Source: Rhodoferax lacus (GTDB lineage Bacteria > Pseudomonadota > Gammaproteobacteria > Burkholderiales > Burkholderiaceae_C). Taken from it: a stretch of DNA of 64,000 nucleotides. Below the pieces are notes generated by a model that made no database searches, was not told the origin of the DNA, and was given only the letters and a program-made list of their open reading frames with translations. The stretch is from positions 1 through 64,000 of the forward strand of contig NZ_QFZK01000015.1 of the NCBI RefSeq assembly GCF_003415675.1. The letters are read 5' to 3'. Positions 7,915 through 19,665 of this stretch are shown here, piece by piece (position 1 is the first letter of the stretch; every line of letters begins with the position of its first letter). Position numbers and translations under genes: made by a program.

Positions 7915-8142
7915 ATGCAGATCGACAAAGAAATTGACACCCGTGGCCTGAACTGCCCGCTGCCCATCCTGAAGGCCAAGAAGGCGCTGGCAGAACTTCA
8001 CAGCGGCCAGGTGCTCAAGGTGGTGTCCACCGACGCAGGTTCCGTGCGTGATTTCCAGGCCTTTGCCAAGCAAACCGGCAACGAGTTGCTGGACCAGCAC
8101 ACACTGCAAACCGACTTCATCCACATCCTGCGCCGCAGGTAG
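7915..8142 (+). CDS. TusA-family sulfur carrier / sulfurtransferase
   Basis: 75 residues with the family signature: Cys14 within GLNCPLPILK accepts persulfide sulfur. The fold is complete, including the central VLKVVSTDAGSVRDF strand and loop. TusA relatives deliver sulfur for tRNA 2-thiolation and other pathways. Its place after cysM suggests cysteine-linked sulfur trafficking. The start is ATG 7915, since an in-frame ATG at 7861 overlaps the cysM stop and would add non-conserved residues. Whether it is TusA itself or a paralogue cannot be decided here. Confidence 0.88.
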   Translation: MQIDKEIDTRGLNCPLPILKAKKALAELHSGQVLKVVSTDAGSVRDFQAFAKQTGNELLDQHTLQTDFIHILRRR

Positions 8143-8143
8143 C

Positions 8144-8187
8144 CGGGCCGCCCAGGCCGCCACACGCAGTGGGCGACCGTGGGGGCT
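8144..8187. repeat. Partial copy of the GC-rich intergenic repeat
   Basis: Between the converging tusA-like gene and valS lies CCGGGCCGCCC followed by CACACGCAGTGG and GTGGGGGCT. These are the two ends of the repeat seen in full at 56908-56987, in the same orientation, with the middle deleted. It lies at a convergent gene end and may act in transcription termination. Confidence 0.6.
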
Positions 8188-8190
8188 AAA

Positions 8191-11112
<2,922 letters not shown>

Positions 11113-11366
11113 TCTTTAGGAGCGAAGGGCGATTTTACCGGGCCGGAGATTGAGCTTTCGTAGGAAGCAATGGGCATGGCTGCATTCACCTTGCCCAACG
11201 CACGACAAGTGCTCTGCAGGGTGCCGGTCCGACCCTGCTGGTGTCATATCCGTCCACAAGGATTTGCCAGTCAACCGAAGGGGTTTATCATGCGTTGAGC
11301 GAACTGCCATCGGAATCACGCGGTTTTGCTGGTTACCAATAATTCAAACTACAAAGAGTAACTGAC

Positions 11367-11738
11367 GTGCGAAACATCACACGCGTCCGCTTGGCGGCGC
11401 TTGCCATTGGCTTTGCCTTGGCCCTGAATTCCCATTTGAAAACAGCCCATGCGGCCGAGCTGGACACGCAAGCCCTGGCCGGTGGCTGGAGCGCTGCCGG
11501 TTTGCAGGATGAGCAGATTGTCAAAGCGGCCAAGTTCGCGCTCTCTGAACAGACCAGGCAGTCGCAGCAGGGACTCAGACTCCTGGCGATCAAGCACGCA
11601 CGCCAACAGGTGGTGGCGGGCATGAACTACAGCATGAACCTGATGGTGCAAAACGAAGGCAAGCGTCGTTTGGTGATTGCCGTAGTCTGGGTCAAGCCCG
11701 ACGGCACTATGGAACTCACACGCTGGCACTGGGTGTGA
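11367..11738 (+). CDS. Secreted cystatin-like protein (putative cysteine-protease inhibitor)
   Basis: 123 residues from a GTG at 11367. Residues 1-30 form a signal peptide (basic start, Leu/Ala core, AHA-A cleavage region), so the ~93-residue product is exported. The mature part follows the cystatin plan: Gly-Gly at 39-40, a helix at about 48-63 (DEQIVKAAKFALSEQ), the inhibitory-loop signature QVVAG at 81-85, then three strands ending with a Trp (W120) near the second binding hairpin. Canonical cystatins insert these three parts into papain-like active sites. A protective or regulatory role against cysteine proteases in the periplasm or medium is inferred. No partner protease is adjacent. Confidence 0.7.
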   Translation: MRNITRVRLAALAIGFALALNSHLKTAHAAELDTQALAGGWSAAGLQDEQIVKAAKFALSEQTRQSQQGLRLLAIKHARQQVVAGMNYSMNLMVQNEGKRRLVIAVVWVKPDGTMELTRWHWV

Positions 11739-11743
11739 CATAA

Positions 11744-11999
11744 GAGCCCCCACGTTCGCTCACTGCGTGTAGCTCTCTGCCCCCTCAGGGGGCTAACCCG
11801 GCTTGGGGCGGCCCGGCGCCGGGTTGTTGGAGCCCCCACGCTTTTCACTTCGTGTAATGCGCTGCCCCCTCAAGGGGCGAATCCCGCTTGGGGCGGCCCG
11901 GCGCGGGATTGGTGGAGCCCCCACGCTTGCTCACCGCGTGTCACCCTCTGCCCGCCCAAGTGCCAAACCCTACCTGTGGAGGCCCGGCGCCCATTCGGG
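11744..11999. repeat. Three tandem copies of a ~85-bp GC-rich intergenic repeat
   Basis: Units start at about 11744, 11830 and 11915. Each opens with GAGCCCCCACG, has a CACTGCGTGT-like core, then CTGCCCCCTCAGGGGGC and a stretch CTTGGGGCGGCCCGGCG flanked by complementary arms (AACCCGGC with GCCGGGTT in unit 1). The third unit has decayed in its second half. Further copies in opposite orientation lie at 56908-56987 and, partial, at 8144-8187. The dyads predict strong hairpins in RNA. Such elements are common at gene ends in Comamonadaceae and may act as terminators or mRNA stabilisers. Confidence 0.8.
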
Positions 12000-12010
12000 A
12001 TAATGGGCCC

Positions 12011-12781
12011 ATGCTGTTCCTTCTTTCCCCCGCCAAATCCCTGGATTACGACACGCCGCTCACCGGCCAGCCCCACACCGCGCCCTTGTTCGTCAAAGAC
12101 TCCAAGGTGCTGATTGACGTGCTGCGCACCCGCTCGCCGCAGCAAATTGCCGAGCTGATGGACCTGAGCGACAAGCTCAGCACACTCAATGTGGCGCGTT
12201 ACCAGGCTTGGTCCAGCCGTGCCACCGAAAAGAATGCCCGCCAGGCGGCGCTGGCCTTTGATGGCGATGTCTATGGCGGGCTGGATGCGCGCAGCCTGGA
12301 GGCCGTCGATCTGGCCTGGGCACAGGACCATGTGTGCATTCTGAGCGGACTGTACGGCGTGCTGCGCCCGCTGGACCTGATGCAGCCCTACCGCCTGGAA
12401 ATGGGCACGCAACTGGCCAACCCCGGTGGCGCCAACCTGTATGCCTTCTGGGGCAGCCGCATTGCCGAGTACCTGAATACCCGCCTCAAGAGCGACACCA
12501 GCCCGGTGGTCATCAACCTGGCCTCCAACGAATACTTCAAGGCGGTGGACACCAAGGCCCTGAAGGCGCAGGTGGTGGAATGCGTGTTCCAGGAATACAA
12601 GAACGGCCAGTACAAGATCATCAGCTTCTTTGCCAAGCGCGCACGCGGCCTGATGGCGCGCTACGCCACGGTGCACAAGCTCACCCACATCGACCAGCTC
12701 AAGGCCTTTGACAGCGAGGGCTACGCCTATGATGCCAAAGCCTCCACGCCCCTGAAGCTGGTGTTCCGCCGCAAGGCCTGA
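12011..12781 (+). CDS. yaaA: Peroxide stress protein YaaA
   Basis: 256 residues starting [13 protein letters not shown], the family hallmark, with [26 protein letters not shown] in the middle. In E. coli, YaaA lowers intracellular free iron during peroxide stress and binds DNA. ATG 12011 gives the conserved N-terminus; the upstream open frame lies in the repeat array. First gene of a probable three-gene unit with queF and a methyltransferase (25- and 18-base gaps). Confidence 0.94.
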   Translation: MLFLLSPAKSLDYDTPLTGQPHTAPLFVKDSKVLIDVLRTRSPQQIAELMDLSDKLSTLNVARYQAWSSRATEKNARQAALAFDGDVYGGLDARSLEAVDLAWAQDHVCILSGLYGVLRPLDLMQPYRLEMGTQLANPGGANLYAFWGSRIAEYLNTRLKSDTSPVVINLASNEYFKAVDTKALKAQVVECVFQEYKNGQYKIISFFAKRARGLMARYATVHKLTHIDQLKAFDSEGYAYDAKASTPLKLVFRRKA

Positions 12782-12806
12782 AGCCTGCCGCATCCACTCC
12801 CCATCC

Positions 12807-13679
12807 ATGACCGACGCACACAAAACCCCCGAAAACGCGCCTGAACAATCGCAGCTGGGCAAGCCCTCTGCCTATGTGGACCAGTACGACGCCAGTCTGC
12901 TGTTCCCCATCCCCCGCGCCACCAAACGCCTGGAGATTGGTGTGCCCGCGGCCAGCCCGTTTTTTGGCGCCGACATCTGGACTGCCTATGAGCTGAGCTG
13001 GTTGAACCTGCGCGGCAAGCCGCAGGTGGCGCTGGCGCACTTCACCATTCCCTGCGAGTCGGTGAACATTGTGGAGAGCAAGTCCTTCAAGCTCTACCTC
13101 AACAGCTTCAACAACACCCGCTTTGCTGATGCATCCGAGGTGCTGGCGCGCCTGCGCACTGACATCGGTGAGGCGGTATGGCGCGGCGGCGTGGTGCAGT
13201 CTTCCATTGGCGTCAAGCTGATTGCGCCTGAGCTGTTTGATCGCGAGCCCATCTATGAGTTGGATGGCCTGAGCCTGGATCGCCTGGATGTGGAATGCAC
13301 CCGCTACCAGCCCGCACCGGAACTGCTGGTGGCTAATACCGCGGACGAGTCGCCGGTGACCGAGGTGCTGGTGAGCAACCTGCTCAAGAGCAATTGCCTG
13401 GTGACCGGACAGCCCGACTGGGGCAGCGTACAGATCAGCTACACCGGTGCGGCCATTGGGCACGAAGGCCTGCTGCAATACATCGTGAGCTTTCGCAACC
13501 ACAACGAGTTCCATGAGCAGTGCGTGGAGCGCATCTTCATGGACATCTGGAGCCGCTGCAAACCCCTGAAGCTTTCGGTCTACGCGCGCTACACACGGCG
13601 CGGTGGCCTGGACATCAACCCCTTTCGCACCAGCTATCCGCAGGCTCTGCCTGTCAACACGCGCAATGCGCGGCAATAG
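12807..13679 (+). CDS. queF: NADPH-dependent 7-cyano-7-deazaguanine reductase
   Basis: 290 residues, the long two-lobe (type II) QueF. It reduces preQ0 to preQ1 in queuosine biosynthesis. The QueF NADPH motif [11 protein letters not shown] is at 90-100; the catalytic Cys197 and Asp204 lie in [12 protein letters not shown]. No other queuosine genes are in the window. Confidence 0.96.
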   Translation: MTDAHKTPENAPEQSQLGKPSAYVDQYDASLLFPIPRATKRLEIGVPAASPFFGADIWTAYELSWLNLRGKPQVALAHFTIPCESVNIVESKSFKLYLNSFNNTRFADASEVLARLRTDIGEAVWRGGVVQSSIGVKLIAPELFDREPIYELDGLSLDRLDVECTRYQPAPELLVANTADESPVTEVLVSNLLKSNCLVTGQPDWGSVQISYTGAAIGHEGLLQYIVSFRNHNEFHEQCVERIFMDIWSRCKPLKLSVYARYTRRGGLDINPFRTSYPQALPVNTRNARQ

Positions 13680-13697
13680 GCCCCCACCGGCCACACC

Positions 13698-14948
13698 ATG
13701 ACCCTATCTCAAACCCCCACGGCCCATCCAACCATTCAATGGCAAGAGGGCGGCGTGGAATGCAGCGCCCGCTGGCGCTCCGAGCGCGGCGCACTGCCAC
13801 CCAAAAAAGTGGTGCTGGCCGATGACACCTTGAGCGCTGACACCGCCTACCGCATGGCCTGCGAGGGCACGGCGCTGCTGTGGCGCGGCGACTTCCAGAA
13901 TGCGCGCCAAATGCTGCAGGCCCTGGGCCGCCGCATTGACCAGTCCGCCAGCACCGACAAGCGCGGTCGCAAGCCCAAAGCCCCGGCCCTGCAAGCCAAA
14001 GACCCTCAGCAAAGCGCAGAAGAGTCGGCAGCACTTGCGGCCAAAGGCTTTCACCAGCACCGCCAGGCCCAGGCCCAGCGCGCCCGTGTCTTGGGCATGG
14101 TGCTGCTGTCTTTTGATGCGGACTATGGCTTGAGCCTGCGCCGCAGTCCTGACGCCCGCCAAGCCTGCGCCCAGGCCTGGGGTGAGCCTGTGGCAGGCGA
14201 GGGCGCCAGCGTGGCCTCCATGCGCGAGCTGCTGGGCCTGGTGAGCGCTTATGAGTGGCGCAAGAACGGCGTGGAGATTGCGGCCCTGGGCGAGGCGCCC
14301 CACAACCGCATCTACCCGCACTACGGCGTGTACTCACCTCTGCGCGGCGAATACATAGCGCTGGTGGCCGTGGCTCACACCCCTAAGGACACCGCTGCGC
14401 TGACGGCCTTCGACATCGGCACCGGCACCGGTGTGCTCGCTGCGGTGCTGGTGCGCCGCGGTGTGGGCCAGGTGGTGGCCACCGACAACGACGCGCGTGC
14501 CCTGGCATGCGCTGCGGAGAATTTGGCGCAACTGGGTGTGGCTGACAAGGTGCAGTTGCAACAAGCCGATCTGTTCCCGCAAGGACTGGCCGACATCATC
14601 GTCTGCAACCCGCCCTGGTTGCCCGCACGCGCAAGTTCGTCCATCGAACATGCCGTGTACGACGAGGGCAGCGCCATGCTGCTGGGTTTTTTAAAGGGAC
14701 TTGCTGCGCACCTTAGACCGAAGGGCGAGGGTTGGCTGATTCTGTCCGACCTGGCCGAGCACCTGGGGCTGCGCACGCGCGCTGAACTTTTGGCGGCTAT
14801 CGCGTCGGCAGGCCTGCAGGTGAAGGCGCGCATCGACGCCAAGCCGCAACACGCCAAGGCCCGGGATGCCACCGACCCGCTGCACTTGGCGCGGGCGGTG
14901 GAAGTAACGTCCCTGTACCGCCTGGTTGCGGCACCGCTGGTCGCCTAA
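13698..14948 (+). CDS. Class I SAM-dependent methyltransferase, N-methylase type
   Basis: 416 residues. The N-terminal ~190 residues are Ala/Gln-rich and unassigned. The C-terminal half is a Rossmann methyltransferase: the SAM loop FDIGTGTG at 238-245, the acidic end of strand 2 in ATDNDARAL, and the catalytic NPPW at 304-307, as in enzymes that methylate amide or exocyclic amine nitrogens (HemK/RlmG-like). The stretch IYPHYGVYSPLRGEY precedes the SAM site, as in release-factor and rRNA methylases. Its substrate is unknown. The stop overlaps the stop of the convergent HD gene by 4 bases. Confidence 0.82.
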   Translation: MTLSQTPTAHPTIQWQEGGVECSARWRSERGALPPKKVVLADDTLSADTAYRMACEGTALLWRGDFQNARQMLQALGRRIDQSASTDKRGRKPKAPALQAKDPQQSAEESAALAAKGFHQHRQAQAQRARVLGMVLLSFDADYGLSLRRSPDARQACAQAWGEPVAGEGASVASMRELLGLVSAYEWRKNGVEIAALGEAPHNRIYPHYGVYSPLRGEYIALVAVAHTPKDTAALTAFDIGTGTGVLAAVLVRRGVGQVVATDNDARALACAAENLAQLGVADKVQLQQADLFPQGLADIIVCNPPWLPARASSSIEHAVYDEGSAMLLGFLKGLAAHLRPKGEGWLILSDLAEHLGLRTRAELLAAIASAGLQVKARIDAKPQHAKARDATDPLHLARAVEVTSLYRLVAAPLVA

Positions 14949-15508
14949 GCCTGGGACTGCGCGAACGCAGGCCGTGTAAACACTTCCCGCAGCATGGGCT
15001 CAAAGTAGCTCAGGGGACGTGTGGGGTAGGCCGGGTCAAAGGCCGCCTGGTCATACAACTCCACAAAGCGCTGGCAGGAATCAAACCAGGGGTGGTCCTT
15101 GTGGACCAGGTGGCCATCTGCCGGTTTGCCGTAGTGGTGGGCGTAGTACTGCATCTGGAACAGGCCGTGCATCTCCACCACCCAGGTCACCTCGGCCCGC
15201 ACATAGGGTTTGAGGATGTCGGCGGCAAACTGCGAATGGTTTTCCGGGGCCAGCTCATCGCCCAGGTCGTGCACCAGCGCGGCCACAATCATCTCGATGT
15301 CGGCGCCATCGTCCTCAGCGCGCGAGGCACTTTGCAGCGAATGCTCCAGACGCGATAGCTTGTAGCCCTGCAATGAGCCGCCCAGGCGCTCAAGCGCCAC
15401 CAACAGCCGGTCGGGCAGGGCGCGGATGTAGTCATGCTCCAGCTTTTGCAGGAACACATACTCCTCCTGTGTGCCGTTTTTCATCTGGGTAAAGTTTACG
15501 GTTTCCAT
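14945..15508 (-). CDS. HD-domain diiron oxygenase, TmpB/PhnZ-like
   Basis: 187 residues from ATG 15508, chosen because AAGGA lies 7 bases upstream; a GTG at 15514 is too close to that site. The six metal ligands expected of a mixed-valent HD oxygenase are present: His56 (RLEHSLQ), His80-Asp81 (VHDLGD), His91 (ENHSQ), His114 (EMHGLF) and Asp153 (LYDQAAFD). PhnZ and TmpB cleave the C-P bond of alpha-hydroxylated aminophosphonates made by a partner 2-oxoglutarate dioxygenase, and exactly such a dioxygenase gene lies 45 bases upstream. The Tyr/Glu substrate gate of PhnZ is not obvious ahead of His56, so the substrate may differ. Plain phosphohydrolase activity is the alternative. Confidence 0.65.
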   Translation of the reverse strand: METVNFTQMKNGTQEEYVFLQKLEHDYIRALPDRLLVALERLGGSLQGYKLSRLEHSLQSASRAEDDGADIEMIVAALVHDLGDELAPENHSQFAADILKPYVRAEVTWVVEMHGLFQMQYYAHHYGKPADGHLVHKDHPWFDSCQRFVELYDQAAFDPAYPTRPLSYFEPMLREVFTRPAFAQSQA

Positions 15509-15553
15509 GGTCACATCCTTGTCGGTTGGCTTGTCGGTTGGCCTGCGTGGCAG

Positions 15554-16672
15554 TCAGCCGAATTTACGTTGCAATACCAGGTAGTGGCTGCGTGGGCCGT
15601 CGCGGTCCACATAGCAGCCCTGCAACTGGCGATGACCTTCGGCGGGGTTGAAGGAGGTGCGGCCGTGCAGTACACGGTTGTTGTCGAACATCATCATCTC
15701 GCCAGCGTTCAGGCGAAAGCGCAGCTCGTATTGGGGGTCTTCGAACAAGGTGCCCAGGCGCTTGCGCGCGCGGTGGTAGCGCACCGTGTCCTCCTGCGAC
15801 ATCAGGGGGATGTCGTCCAGGCGGGGGCTGTAGTGCACGCCGGTCATGTGACCCTCGCCGTCCAGCTCCACCATGGGTTTGACCGAGACCAGATGGGTGG
15901 TGGCGTCGCGGTACTCAAAGCGCACGGGGATGCGGCTCAGCAAGGCAAAGCCCTCGGGGTCTTCCAAGCGCACCTGCTCGGCCACGGCCAGACTGTCGAC
16001 CAGGGTGGAGAAGCCGCCTGAGGTTTCGTTCTGCAGGCATTGCAGGATCTGGATACCGGGCACCGGTGTGCGGTAGGGGTTGTCGGTGTGCGGCCCCAGG
16101 GCTACCGGGCGGTAGGCCAGATCATTGGATTCGGGGCGCGAATACACCTCGAAGAAGTCGCCAAAATTGGTGGTGCGCACAATGCCAAAACGCTCGGCAA
16201 TGTGCAGGATGGAGTCGGCCTGTGTGGGGGTTTCGTTCACCAGCAGGAAGCCCAGTTCAATGAAGTCCTTCAGGGCCTGGTACAGCACTTCGTCGTTCTG
16301 CAAATCGGCCCAGACATAGAGCGGTTTGCGTTGCAAATCGGAACGCCAGGCGCGGGTTGCTGGCAAACCGGTACTGAGCACGCTGCCCCGCAGAAGTTCT
16401 TGGGGATCAAAGCTGCCGGCAAAGCCATCACTGAAGGCCAGGTGCAGCATGTCTTTTTCAAAGCGCGCACCCAGCAGGTACAGATCGTCCGGCAACAGGT
16501 GCGGGTTCATCAGGCGCTGGCCGGTGACCGCGTCGCGCTGTGAGGGGTCGGGGCTGCGGGCGCGCAGCCACAGGGCAGGCAGTTCGGTTTCATGGGTGCT
16601 GTCGCGCATGAGTACCCGGGCTTTGCCCGGTTCGGTGCGGACAAGAATCTCTGGCATGTCGTGAATTTTCAT
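15554..16672 (-). CDS. 2-oxoglutarate/Fe(II) dioxygenase, gamma-butyrobetaine hydroxylase-like (TmpA-like)
   Basis: 372 residues from ATG 16672; a TTG at 16732 would add 20 residues without a ribosome site. An N-terminal GBBH-like domain (LPALWLRARSPDPSQRD) lacks the usual Cys cluster that binds zinc. The C-terminal TauD/TfdA double-stranded beta-helix carries the iron triad His195-x-Asp197 (GPHTDNP) and His336 (VLHGRTSF), with Arg348 to hold 2-oxoglutarate. Relatives hydroxylate gamma-butyrobetaine or 2-(trimethylammonio)ethylphosphonate. Pairing with the HD oxygenase gene makes the phosphonate role (TmpA) more likely than carnitine synthesis. A divergent LysR gene probably controls the pair. 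Confidence 0.7.
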   Translation of the reverse strand: MKIHDMPEILVRTEPGKARVLMRDSTHETELPALWLRARSPDPSQRDAVTGQRLMNPHLLPDDLYLLGARFEKDMLHLAFSDGFAGSFDPQELLRGSVLSTGLPATRAWRSDLQRKPLYVWADLQNDEVLYQALKDFIELGFLLVNETPTQADSILHIAERFGIVRTTNFGDFFEVYSRPESNDLAYRPVALGPHTDNPYRTPVPGIQILQCLQNETSGGFSTLVDSLAVAEQVRLEDPEGFALLSRIPVRFEYRDATTHLVSVKPMVELDGEGHMTGVHYSPRLDDIPLMSQEDTVRYHRARKRLGTLFEDPQYELRFRLNAGEMMMFDNNRVLHGRTSFNPAEGHRQLQGCYVDRDGPRSHYLVLQRKFG

Positions 16673-16755
16673 GGGGGAAGAAAAGCAGTTGCTGATGCCC
16701 TGCAGTCTGCTTGATATGACTCCATCTTTCAAACGAAAAAAGCATCCGGTGTAAG

Positions 16756-16770
16756 ATTAGTTTAACTAAT
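16756..16770. promoter_or_regulatory. Candidate LysR operator (T-N11-A palindrome)
   Basis: ATTAGTT and AACTAAT flank one central T, a perfect dyad with the T-N11-A spacing typical of LysR-type sites. A half-site-like ACTAAT recurs at about 16776-16781. It lies between the divergent dioxygenase and LysR genes, where such a regulator would control both. Confidence 0.65.
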
Positions 16771-16816
16771 GTCTCACTAATACCTCACCACTTTTTTGGT
16801 GCATGGATGCACACTT

Positions 16817-17695
16817 ATGGCCCGTCTTCCTCCCTTGAACTGGCTGCGCGCCTTTGAGGCCTCGGCCCGGGCCCTGAGCTTTACGTCGGCTGCCGAAGAG
16901 CTGAGCATGACGCAGTCGGCCGTCAGCCAGCAGATCAAGAGTCTGGAGAGCGCCTTGGGCCGCACCCTGTTCCTGCGCCGCGCCCGCGGCCTGGAACTCA
17001 CCGACGAGGGTCGTGGCTACTTGCCCACGGTACAGGCTGCCTTTGCCATGCTGGAAGAAGGCACCACGGTGCTGCAAGCGCGCAATGACCCGGATGTGCT
17101 GGAGCTGCAGGTGAACCTGTCTTTCGCCCTGTTCTGGCTCACGCCCCGCTTGGGACAGTTCATGGAAGAGAACCCCAGCGTGCACCTCAATCTGGCCACC
17201 TCGGTGTGGGCGGAGGAGCGCTCGCACAATGTGGCCTCATTGCAGATTGTGTTTGGGCTGGGCAAGAAGGAGGGCATCAGCGGCAAGCGCCTGACGCGTG
17301 ACACCATTTTTCCGGTCTGCTCCCCCAAGCTGGCCAAGCAGATCCGCACGCTGGATGACCTGCTGGCGCAGCGCCTGTTTGATTTGCCGGGCACGGCGCA
17401 GAGCTGGAGCGCCTGGCTCAAGGCCTGCCCGGAGGGCGGCGGCAGAGCCTTGCCTGCAGTACACCGGACCAGCACCTGGGCGCTCAGCCTGGACTGGGCG
17501 CAGCGCGGCCTGGGCGTGGCCCTGGCGCATGAAACCATTGCCAATGACCTGCTGGCCTCGGGCCAACTGGTGTGTCCTTTTGACTTCGCCATTCCACTCA
17601 AAGAGGCCTATTACCTGATTGCCCCCGAGGGTACGCGCACCCGCCACGCCAGCCGCGTGTTCAAGGACTGGCTGCTGCGCGAGATGGCAGCCTAA
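16817..17695 (+). CDS. LysR-family regulator (GcvA-like)
   Basis: 292 residues from ATG 16817 (MARLPPLNWLRAFEASAR is the usual opening); an in-frame GTG at 16796 adds 7 residues. The winged HTH is at about 5-65 (FTSAAEELSMTQSAVSQQIK), followed by the substrate-binding domain. Divergent from the dioxygenase/HD pair with a palindrome between them, it probably responds to that pathway's substrate. Its stop overlaps the convergent dinB stop by 4 bases. Confidence 0.9.
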   Translation: MARLPPLNWLRAFEASARALSFTSAAEELSMTQSAVSQQIKSLESALGRTLFLRRARGLELTDEGRGYLPTVQAAFAMLEEGTTVLQARNDPDVLELQVNLSFALFWLTPRLGQFMEENPSVHLNLATSVWAEERSHNVASLQIVFGLGKKEGISGKRLTRDTIFPVCSPKLAKQIRTLDDLLAQRLFDLPGTAQSWSAWLKACPEGGGRALPAVHRTSTWALSLDWAQRGLGVALAHETIANDLLASGQLVCPFDFAIPLKEAYYLIAPEGTRTRHASRVFKDWLLREMAA

Positions 17696-18963
17696 AAAAG
17701 CTGGCCCGTGCGTTCGTCGTCCTGCGCACTCTCCTGCGCGCGCGCCAGCACTGCATCACCCGCTTGCGCGTCCTCGGCTTTGAGCAGCGCGCCCACCCGT
17801 ACCCCCAGCAGTCGCAAGCGCTTTTGCAGCGGCGCGCGTTTGAGGCACTGGCCGGCAAACTGGCGTATTTCTTTGGCATCGGCGGTGAAATGGTCAATCG
17901 TCTGGTCGCGCGTGACGATCTGGAAATCATCAAAGCGCAGCTTGATGCCAATGGTCTTGCCCACATAGCCCTTGCGTTGCAGGTCAAGCGCCACCTGTTC
18001 GCACAGGCGGGTGAAGATGGCGCCCAGCTCGGCGCGGTTGCGCACGGCATGCAGATCGGTGTCGAACGTGGTCTCGCGGCTCATGCTCACCGGCTCGCTC
18101 TCGGTCACCACCGGGCGCTCGTCCTGCCCGTGCGATGCCGCATGCAGCCAGACGCCGGTGCGCTCGCCAAAGGTGTCCATCAGCCACTGCAGGTCGCGCG
18201 CAGCCAACTCGCCTATGGTCTCTATGCCGTGGCTCTTGAGCTTGGCATCCGCCTTGGGTCCTATGCCGTTGATCTTGCGGCAGGCCAGTGGCCAGATTTT
18301 GCTTTCCAGATCGTCCGCGTGCACGATGGAAATGCCATTGGGCTTGTTGAACTCACTGGCCATTTTGGCCAGCAGCTTGTTGGGCGCCACACCCACCGAA
18401 CAGGTCAGACCCGTGTCATCAAAAATGGCTTTTTGCATCAGGCGCGCCAGCACCCGCCCTCCCTCGCGCTGGCCGCCTGGCACATCGGTGAAATCGATGT
18501 ACACCTCGTCCACACCCCGGTCTTCCATGAGCGGCGCAATCTCGGTGATCAGGCTCTTGAAGCGGCGTGAATAGTGGCGGTACTGGTCAAAGTCCACGGG
18601 TAGCAAAATCGCCTGCGGGCACAGCTTGGCCGCCTTCATCAGCCCCATGGCCGAGCCGACGCCGAACTGACGCGCGGCATAGGTGGCGGTGGTGATGACG
18701 CCGCGCCCGGTGTAGCCGGACAGGATGGGGAAGAAGCTCAGCGGAATGCGGTGCAAGTGTTCCGCCGACCATTCCTGCTCCGGGTGCGCCGCACGCAACC
18801 TTCCCAGCAAGTCGTCTTCGCGCCGCCGCCCGCCTCCAATCACCACCGGCAGGCCCTTGAGCTGGGGATAGCGCAGCAGCTCCACCGAGGCATAGAAGGC
18901 GTCCATGTCCAGGTGGGCGATGCGGCGCACGGTGGGCTTGGGCTGGCTGGTGGAGGAGGACAC
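17692..18963 (-). CDS. dinB: DNA polymerase IV (Y family)
   Basis: 423 residues from a GTG at 18963. The translesion polymerase motifs are present: IAHLDMDAFYASVE with the first catalytic Asp, GVDEVYIDFTD with the paired acidic residues (SxDE replaced by VDE), and the helix-hairpin-helix KINGIGPKADAKLKSHGI. The little-finger domain follows. Beta-clamp binding is expected at the extreme C-terminus but no clear QLxLF motif is visible (the end reads ERTGQLF). No LexA box was identified upstream by eye. Confidence 0.94.
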   Translation of the reverse strand: MSSSTSQPKPTVRRIAHLDMDAFYASVELLRYPQLKGLPVVIGGGRRREDDLLGRLRAAHPEQEWSAEHLHRIPLSFFPILSGYTGRGVITTATYAARQFGVGSAMGLMKAAKLCPQAILLPVDFDQYRHYSRRFKSLITEIAPLMEDRGVDEVYIDFTDVPGGQREGGRVLARLMQKAIFDDTGLTCSVGVAPNKLLAKMASEFNKPNGISIVHADDLESKIWPLACRKINGIGPKADAKLKSHGIETIGELAARDLQWLMDTFGERTGVWLHAASHGQDERPVVTESEPVSMSRETTFDTDLHAVRNRAELGAIFTRLCEQVALDLQRKGYVGKTIGIKLRFDDFQIVTRDQTIDHFTADAKEIRQFAGQCLKRAPLQKRLRLLGVRVGALLKAEDAQAGDAVLARAQESAQDDERTGQLF

Positions 18964-19056
18964 GGAACAGAGTTCTTGAAGGGATTGAGAATACGCAAAT
19001 CACAGTATAGGGAGCGCCCCCATGGTCCTGTACTGCGCAACAACAGGAGAGCAAAA

Positions 19057-19665
19057 ATGGAGAAGAAAGATTTTAAAAAAGAGCTGAAGCACCTGTACGC
19101 AGCCTCTGCCAAAGAAGTGGTGCAGGTGGATGTGCCTGCCATGCACTTCCTGATGGTGGACGGGCAGGGTGACCCCAACACCGCGCCGTCCTTTGCGCAG
19201 GCGGTGGAGGCCCTGTTTTCGGTGTCCTACACCCTCAAGTTCCTTGTGAAGAAGGGCCCGCTGGCCCTGGACTATGGCGTGATGCCGCTGGAAGGCCTGT
19301 GGTGGGCCGATGACATGAAGGACTTTGGCCTGCGCGACAAATCCAACTGGAAGTGGACGGCGATGGTCATGCAGCCGGCCTGCATCACCCAAGCCTTGGT
19401 GGACCAGGCGGTGGCCGAGGTGCGCAAAAAGAAGGATCTGCCCGCTCTGGACAAGCTGCGCTTTGAAGCCTTCACCGAGGGCCCGTGCGCGCAAACCCTG
19501 CACATAGGACCCTTCTCCGCAGAGGGGCCGACGATTGAAAAAGTGCACCAGTTCATTGCCGCCAGGGGCCGGCTGCGTGGCAAGCACCATGAGATTTATT
19601 TGAGCGATACCCGCCGGGCAGCACCCGAGAAGTGGAAGACCATCGTCCGCCAGCCCATGCAATGA
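19057..19665 (+). CDS. GyrI-like small-molecule-binding protein
   Basis: 202 residues from ATG 19057 with AGGAGA 7 bases upstream; the open frame further up is antisense to dinB. The sequence (PAMHFLMVDGQGDPN, then LKFLVKKGPLALDYGVMPLEGLWWA and TLHIGPFSAEGPTIEKVH) matches the GyrI-like/SOUL-related domain common in stand-alone Burkholderiales proteins. Relatives bind cationic hydrophobic ligands, and some hydrolyse cyclopropanoid genotoxins. No fused HTH domain. Its function here is not known. Confidence 0.85.
   Translation: MEKKDFKKELKHLYAASAKEVVQVDVPAMHFLMVDGQGDPNTAPSFAQAVEALFSVSYTLKFLVKKGPLALDYGVMPLEGLWWADDMKDFGLRDKSNWKWTAMVMQPACITQALVDQAVAEVRKKKDLPALDKLRFEAFTEGPCAQTLHIGPFSAEGPTIEKVHQFIAARGRLRGKHHEIYLSDTRRAAPEKWKTIVRQPMQ

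Noticed and set aside
11744-11999. Regularly spaced repeats considered as a CRISPR array
   Set aside because: Units are contiguous 85-base repeats without unique spacers, match dispersed copies elsewhere, and no cas gene is present.
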